Shown here in pieces: positions 59,377-64,000 of a stretch of DNA of 64,000 nt. Within the stretch, counting starts at the first letter, position 1. Each line of letters begins with the position of its first letter. The translations under genes were made by a program, and so were the position numbers. Origin of the DNA: Sycon ciliatum (Eukaryota > Porifera > Calcarea > Leucosolenida > Sycettidae); assembly GCF_964019385.1 (NCBI RefSeq), contig NC_088643.1, forward strand, positions 81,392,699-81,456,698. Direction: 5' to 3'. A model generated the notes under the pieces. The model was not told the origin of the DNA, did not search any database, and worked only from the letters and a program-made list of their open reading frames with translations.

Positions 59377-61925
59377 ATGGAGATTGAAAATGACGAGACC
59401 TGTGCGGTGAATTCTGGGAGTCAAAGTGATGCTGAGCCGAATGTTCCAGGTGATGAGGAACCAACTGTCGACATCTCAAACGACGAAACGCCGAATGTCC
59501 CAGCAGGTGGTGAGCCAAGTATGCATGTTGATGTTGAGCAGAGTAAACCAGATGACCCCAAACCTAACGTTCAGCCACACGTTCAGCCACCAGAACCACG
59601 AAACCAGCTTCTACAGGCAGCTGAAAGTGTGGCTGAAGAGGCCAGCGAGCTAATGCTGACAGATGTTGTCTTCACGTCGCGTAAATCTATGGACGTCCAA
59701 TCCAATGGTGCAGATCCATTGCAACAGTCCAACAGCCAAGACAGTGATGCTACACGTGGACCATCCCCAAATAAATCACTCTCAACTCAGAACAGCACTG
59801 ACTCGGGCAAGAAAACTGCTGGTACCCTCTCCAATTTGCTTGGCAGGTATGTACATCTACAGTGTAGGCAGGTACAAGTAGTCAATTGTTGTTGCTGATG
59901 CCTTTTCTAGCACAGTTCCTTGTGAGTTTCAAAATTATTTGTGGACTATTCCTCTGCAGAAAGAATTCTGTATGTTCCTCAGTATAGTACTAAGTACGTA
60001 CTTTGCATGCACAGACAGAAGAACGAGCAGTTGCGGTGTCGTAACTCTGACTTTCACGAACTGAATCGATCATCAGACGAAAATTGATGCTGACCCTGCC
60101 CTGAGAGTACTGCTATATACCATGAATGTGGCAAGCCCAGCATAACAATTACTACTAGTATGTGACATGTAGCGCGATATGGAGTGTGTGAGAAAGCGTT
60201 AGTTGTCTGTGCATTGTTACGGGATATTCTCGTGGAATCAGGTGGCAACGCTTGGCAAGAGTTGTTATTTCGCCTAGCTGCAGAGAGAAAGTGTTATTTT
60301 CTGTGTATAATTTAACTAAGCGATATTCTGCTAGAATCAGGTGACAAAATTTGACAAGTAGTATTACATTTTGTTCTCATGGCGGCACTTCGACACAAGC
60401 TCGGATTGCTTGTTGAGGCATCTTGCCTTGTCTGCTTGGGCGATGAAAAGCTTCTCCATGGGGCAGAGATAACACTTCTTGCTTGAGCTGGAGTAAGCCC
60501 TTGCAGACCGTGCGGTCGACCATGCAATTGGGTGCGGCTTGCCTGCCCTCTTCAACTTCCACACATGCTTAGAGAGCTCCGTGTTACTTTGGATGCACGA
60601 TTGTAGGCTCTAATCCTGGGTATACTTGTGTGGGTACGGACGAATAGTCTGCATCTATCCAATGTACCTTGAATGGTCAACAATGTGGCTGAATATGAGG
60701 TGGGGACATTCTACTCCATACTCAGGGGCATCCAAACCACCCCCTCAAATTGTTTGATCTTGGTTCAAGAAAGACCGCTGGCCACATGTGTGACTCTGCA
60801 GAACGCACCGTGTAGCTATCCACGATATTCCCACTAATTTCCCAGTTTATCCACGTGTTTTCATAATCTGAAAGCGAACTAAAGAAGTTCCCTTCATGTC
60901 TTCCAAGTGCACGTACACTAATAGCAGTAGCCGAGAAGTAAAAGTTGAAGAGCAGCGTATGGTTCTTCAGGGAAAAATTAGTAGGTGATCAACACTGCCT
61001 TTGCTGTACTATCGTGCAAGACGAAGAGAAAATGGGTCAAGACATCCGACTTTGAGTGCGATGGAGAGTGTGATACTTGTGGAGAAAGTAGCACCAAGGA
61101 TTTGGCGCATCACTAGTTAGAAGTCTACCATTCATGTTCGATCTTCAGTGTCTACTGTGGTGGGCGCTTCTGTTTCTTTTACTTTCTCTGCCCGTACACA
61201 TCACGGATCGATGGCATATCTAAGCATCTTTGCGGATAAAACATGGGCATGGAAGGGCTGAAGACATGTATTTTTTTGCAGGAAAGTTGTGGCACGCCCT
61301 TCCCCTGATCATGATGTCTGCTACCAAGAGTGTGCATTTCCCTGCATAGCCTCTATACACTGCTGCGACGGCAGAAATTCACATCACATGACATAGTTAT
61401 AAAAAACCGTGATGTGAAGTTCTGCCTTCGCGTCGCAGACCCCATAGATGGAGTCTCTTGGGGTTATGTACTCTTGCTGATACTTATAACATTATAAGGC
61501 TAAACAAGTGTGTGTATGTGTGTGTGTGTGTGTGTGTGTGCCTGTGCATGCGCATGTGGATAGGTTGCGAGGAGCGCCTGTTGCCACAAAGTCTGCTGGC
61601 TCTCCATCATCGACTACTGGCCTCATTTTTGAGAACCGTCCTTCGTAAGTAGTTACAGTGTTTATGCCTGCATTTGTGTTTTCACTCTGTGGCTGCTGGC
61701 AGGCTTGGCGGGATTGTGTTTTGCCAATATTTGCTAAGCTTCCCCCCACCCTCTTTCTGTCGGGCACTGTCTCTTTCCGTGCTCTGCATCGTGTCCTCAT
61801 GTCTACCGTGTGTCTGTATGTATTGTGTTTCGATGCACATAGAAACCTCCCAGCGAAATCTGAAGCTGAAGAAAAAAAGCATCGAAGGCAGTATGAGGCA
61901 ATGCTGGCGGCAGCTGGACAAAAAA
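59377..61925 (+). CDS. TBC1D12: TBC1D12/TBC1D14-type RabGAP, first three exons (partial, continues beyond window)
   Basis: Members of this family carry a C-terminal TBC domain and act on Rab GTPases in recycling endosomes and autophagy. Exons: 59377-59846 (156 codons, acidic, Pro/Ser-rich, start MEIENDETCAVNSGSQ), 61564-61644 and 61843-61925; the joins keep phase through GT-AG introns. The joined reading gives LIFENRPSNLPAKSEAEEKK then HRRQYEAMLAAAGQ, which matches the FENRPxNLPAKS...HRQQYEEM segment just before the TBC domain in TBC1D12/14. The catalytic TBC domain is not in this window; either its exons lie past 64000 or the gene is cut by the transposon at 63271. Choice between 12 and 14 is open. 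Confidence 0.7.
60364..60594 (-). pseudogene. GIY-YIG-type retroelement C-terminal fragment
   Basis: An open frame reading SNTELSKHVWKLKRAGKPHP, then IAWSTARSARAYSSSSKKC and NKQSELVSKCRHENK. This is the C-terminal half of the GIY-YIG nuclease-like domain seen in Penelope-like and related retroelement proteins (TELSKxVWxLK ... LNKRSELVSKCRH). The catalytic GIY-YIG start is missing. It lies antisense in intron 1 of the RabGAP gene. Confidence 0.6.
61324..61474. mobile_element. diverged relative of the 24598-24870 MITE
   Basis: Shares AAGAGTGTGCA, GACGGCAGAA.TTCACATCAC, GATGTGAAGTTCTGCC and TTGGGGTTATGTACTCTTG in the same order. The left end is partly lost. Confidence 0.6.
61508..61541. repeat. 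(TG)n microsatellite
   Basis: TG run in RabGAP intron 1, 22 bp before the acceptor of exon 2. Confidence 0.9.
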
Positions 61926-62038
61926 GTGAGTGACATGTTTTGGCATTGATCTCTTACTTCTTGGATAGTTTGTTATTATTCTCTCTCTTCTTTTTCTCTC
62001 TCTCTCTCTCATGTGCGAGCGCTCCCTCTCGCTCTTCC

Positions 62039-62062
62039 CCCCCCCCCCCCCCCCCCCCCCCC
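62039..62062. repeat. poly-C tract
   Basis: About 24 C residues following a (CT)n stretch at 61980-62010. Confidence 0.9.
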
Positions 62063-62728
62063 TCTCAGCTTTAGCTATGTGCACCATTCTAACACTGGCT
62101 TTTCCTTATTCCGAGAATTTGCTGGGTCGCTGGAAATCCAAGATTAACCGGCCAGTTGACCCTTTCACTACTGACTTGATTCTGGCAAATGCATGCACTA
62201 CTTATGTTTCCTGTTTGGATCATGACCTTGGTTTCCTTTCATGAATTTTGACAATCTTGGGCTTCCTGGAAAGCTCTTGGCAAGAGGAGCACACAGTGTA
62301 AATTCCACCAGCCTCAGTTCAGCGACACTGGTGATTGCCATGGGAGTACATATGAAACACGGGACTGAGCCAATTTGCTAAAACCCCTGGTATCATCGTA
62401 ATGTTTTCCATAGAGCGCTGCTTGTATTGTAGCTGACAGCTAAAGATCCGAGCCTGACGTCACACTGGTCTGTGGCTTCCTGGATTGTAATTCAACGGAG
62501 GGAAATCCCTTGAATGACACTATGCGCTGAAGTAAAAGTTTGCTGCAGGGCGTAAAATACCTGTCGAGTGCCGTAACTCTACTATTCGACCTCGGATCAA
62601 CTTCGGACTTGCTTGAGCCGACAACTGAGAACTTTTTAATGCGACTAGACCTTTCGATTGCTCAATTCGGTCCAAGGAAAGCCGAGTTATGGATCGGAGT
62701 GTCTTCCGTCTGCACTGCACAGTCATGA

Positions 62729-63092
62729 TGGATAGATCCATCACTCTTTTACTCTGCCAATCTGTATTGCATGGATAGATCCGTCACTCTTTTACTCTGC
62801 CAATCTGTATTGCATGGATAGATCCATCACTCTTTTACTCTGCCAATCTGTATTGCATGGATAGATCCGTCACTCTTTTACTCACTTACCTGCCAATCTG
62901 TATTGCATGGATAGATCCATCACTCTTTTACTCTGCCAATCTGTATTGCATGGATAGATCCGTCACTCTTTTACTCACTTACCTGCCAATCTGTATTGCA
63001 TGGATAGATCCATCACTCTTTTACTCTGCCAATCTGTATTGCATGGATAGATCCATCACTCTTTTACTCTGCCAATCTGTATTGCATGGAGT
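62729..63092. repeat. 43-bp tandem array, about 8 copies
   Basis: The unit contains GGATAGATCCATCACTCTTT and GCCAATCTGTATTGCAT. Two units carry a 9-bp CACTTACCT-type insertion, and CCATCAC/CCGTCAC variants alternate. The open frame across it is repeat-derived. Confidence 0.9.
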
Positions 63093-63270
63093 AACTACAG
63101 TAGTTAGTTTTGGTGTTTGTCTAGTGCATGACATGTGTGTCTCCCTGACTGTTAGTTTAATGCCTGTGTACATTCTTCATGTACGCCGCCGGGGGATTTT
63201 AGTTGTGGTTTGCCCGTGGACCTAGATGACATGTTGGTGTCGAGTCTGTCGACCTGATTGACTTTTGATA

Positions 63271-64000
63271 CAGTAAAAACCTGTAACTAAAGACCACCGT
63301 GACTAGCGACCAGCCTGGTTCTACCGACCACTTCGCCAGGCATGGACGGTCTCATACTCAAAATGCACTGTGACTAGCGACTACCTGCTGAACACAACCA
63401 GCGACCGCCTTTTCTTGCCCCAAAGACGATTATTGACCCGTAACTAGCGACCGCGATGTTTGAAGTCAAATGTTGCTCGAAGCTCCTTCTTGAAAATTTG
63501 CTGATTTTCCATGGTCCTGAAAGGACTCTTTCGATACTACAGCTGAACAAATGAACACAGGTCATTTTGACTGTGGAATCGGTGTGGACTGCACTACACC
63601 TGTCCAAATTTCACTCTCTGTCAAGAATAAACACGATAGGAACCGTCTTGGAGAGCGCACCGAAAGCGCCCTCTGATCGATGTTACTACTCGGAGGAGAA
63701 ACGAAGACAGAGCGGCTCTGCCACCCCAGTCATACAGACGAATCGACGATGGCATCAAAGAATCCAGAAACAAAGCAGCACCGCAAGGTCCTGATGCTGA
63801 AGGATCGCGTTCAAGCAATCGAGAAGTTACAACAAGGACAGTCGGTACGATTGATCACATGAACAAATTTGAAGCCCAGCGTAAAACGAAACTTCTACAG
63901 GGACCGTTTGACTCCTGGTTTCAGAGGTAGCAGCTGAATTTGATGTCTGCAAAAAGTAGTCTTCTTCCTCGGTCTCTCTCCGTCTCTCTCTCTCCAAGTG
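63271..64000 (+). mobile_element. Tigger/pogo-type transposon, left part, runs off the window
   Basis: Starts TA-CAGTAAAAACCTGTAAC, the same terminal sequence as the MITEs at 22203 and 33044. It encodes the N terminus of a CENP-B-type transposase at 63749. The right end is outside the window. Confidence 0.7.
63749..63862 (+). pseudogene. Tigger/pogo transposase N terminus, early stop
   Basis: The frame reads MASKNPETKQHRKVLMLKDR then VQAIEKLQQGQSVRLIT and stops. HRKVLMLKDRVQAIEKLQQG matches helix 1-2 of the CENP-B N-terminal DNA-binding domain (KRKxLTLxxKVxIIxxxExG). The stop and following frame loss suggest a dead copy; the rest is beyond the window or decayed. Confidence 0.6.

Noticed and set aside
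58865-59518. 217-codon minus-strand ORF
   Set aside because: It overlaps the RabGAP first exon and intergenic DNA; composition is His/Ser-rich and no family is recognised.
62857-63225. 122-codon ORF with repeated MDRSVTLLLTYLPICIAWI blocks
   Set aside because: Reading of the 43-bp tandem array.

Overview
The window is animal (metazoan) genomic DNA. It has spliced genes with GT-AG introns and conserved animal proteins, and a very dense load of small inverted-repeat transposons, retrotransposon remains and microsatellites. The style (compact genes, many MITEs, a DIRS element, an RLE-type LINE remnant) suggests a marine invertebrate, perhaps a sponge; that placement is inference, since no species-specific marker is visible.

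Layout. 1-5.7 kb: no gene, only nested inverted-repeat elements. 6.25-11.66 kb: a nearly full-length but dead DIRS-type tyrosine-recombinase retrotransposon on the minus strand, with a TTAA-flanked foldback element inserted in one terminal repeat. 11.79-15.13 kb: a second element with ~105-bp terminal inverted repeats that encloses a 5'-truncated reverse transcriptase/zinc-knuckle/restriction-like-endonuclease ORF. 15.2-16.8 kb: nested MITEs. 17.1-21.6 kb (+): EXOSC3 (exosome subunit Rrp40), 4 exons. 22-26 kb: a MITE-only stretch. 26.85-29.95 kb (+): RPS7, 8 exons. 31.6-58.1 kb (-): an SFI1 homologue, at least 27 exons, its introns filled with MITEs, (CA)n/(GA)n/(CT)n tracts and transposase remnants. 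59.4 kb to beyond 61.9 kb (+): the 5' exons of a TBC1D12/TBC1D14-type RabGAP gene, divergent from SFI1. 62.7-64 kb: a 43-bp tandem array, then the start of a Tigger/pogo-type transposon that runs off the window.

How the genes relate. The four host genes have unrelated core roles: RNA 3'-end processing (EXOSC3), the small ribosomal subunit (RPS7), centrin binding at centrosomes (SFI1) and Rab regulation (TBC1D12/14). EXOSC3 and RPS7 lie head to tail; SFI1 converges on RPS7 and shares a ~1.3-kb divergent intergenic region with the RabGAP gene. Exon limits below were read by hand from homology, reading phase and splice-site consensus; nearly all joins keep phase, and the exceptions are stated.

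The most informative feature is the transposon record: several insertions can be proven from target-site duplications, from intact empty sites in sister copies, or from the DIRS circle-junction signature.
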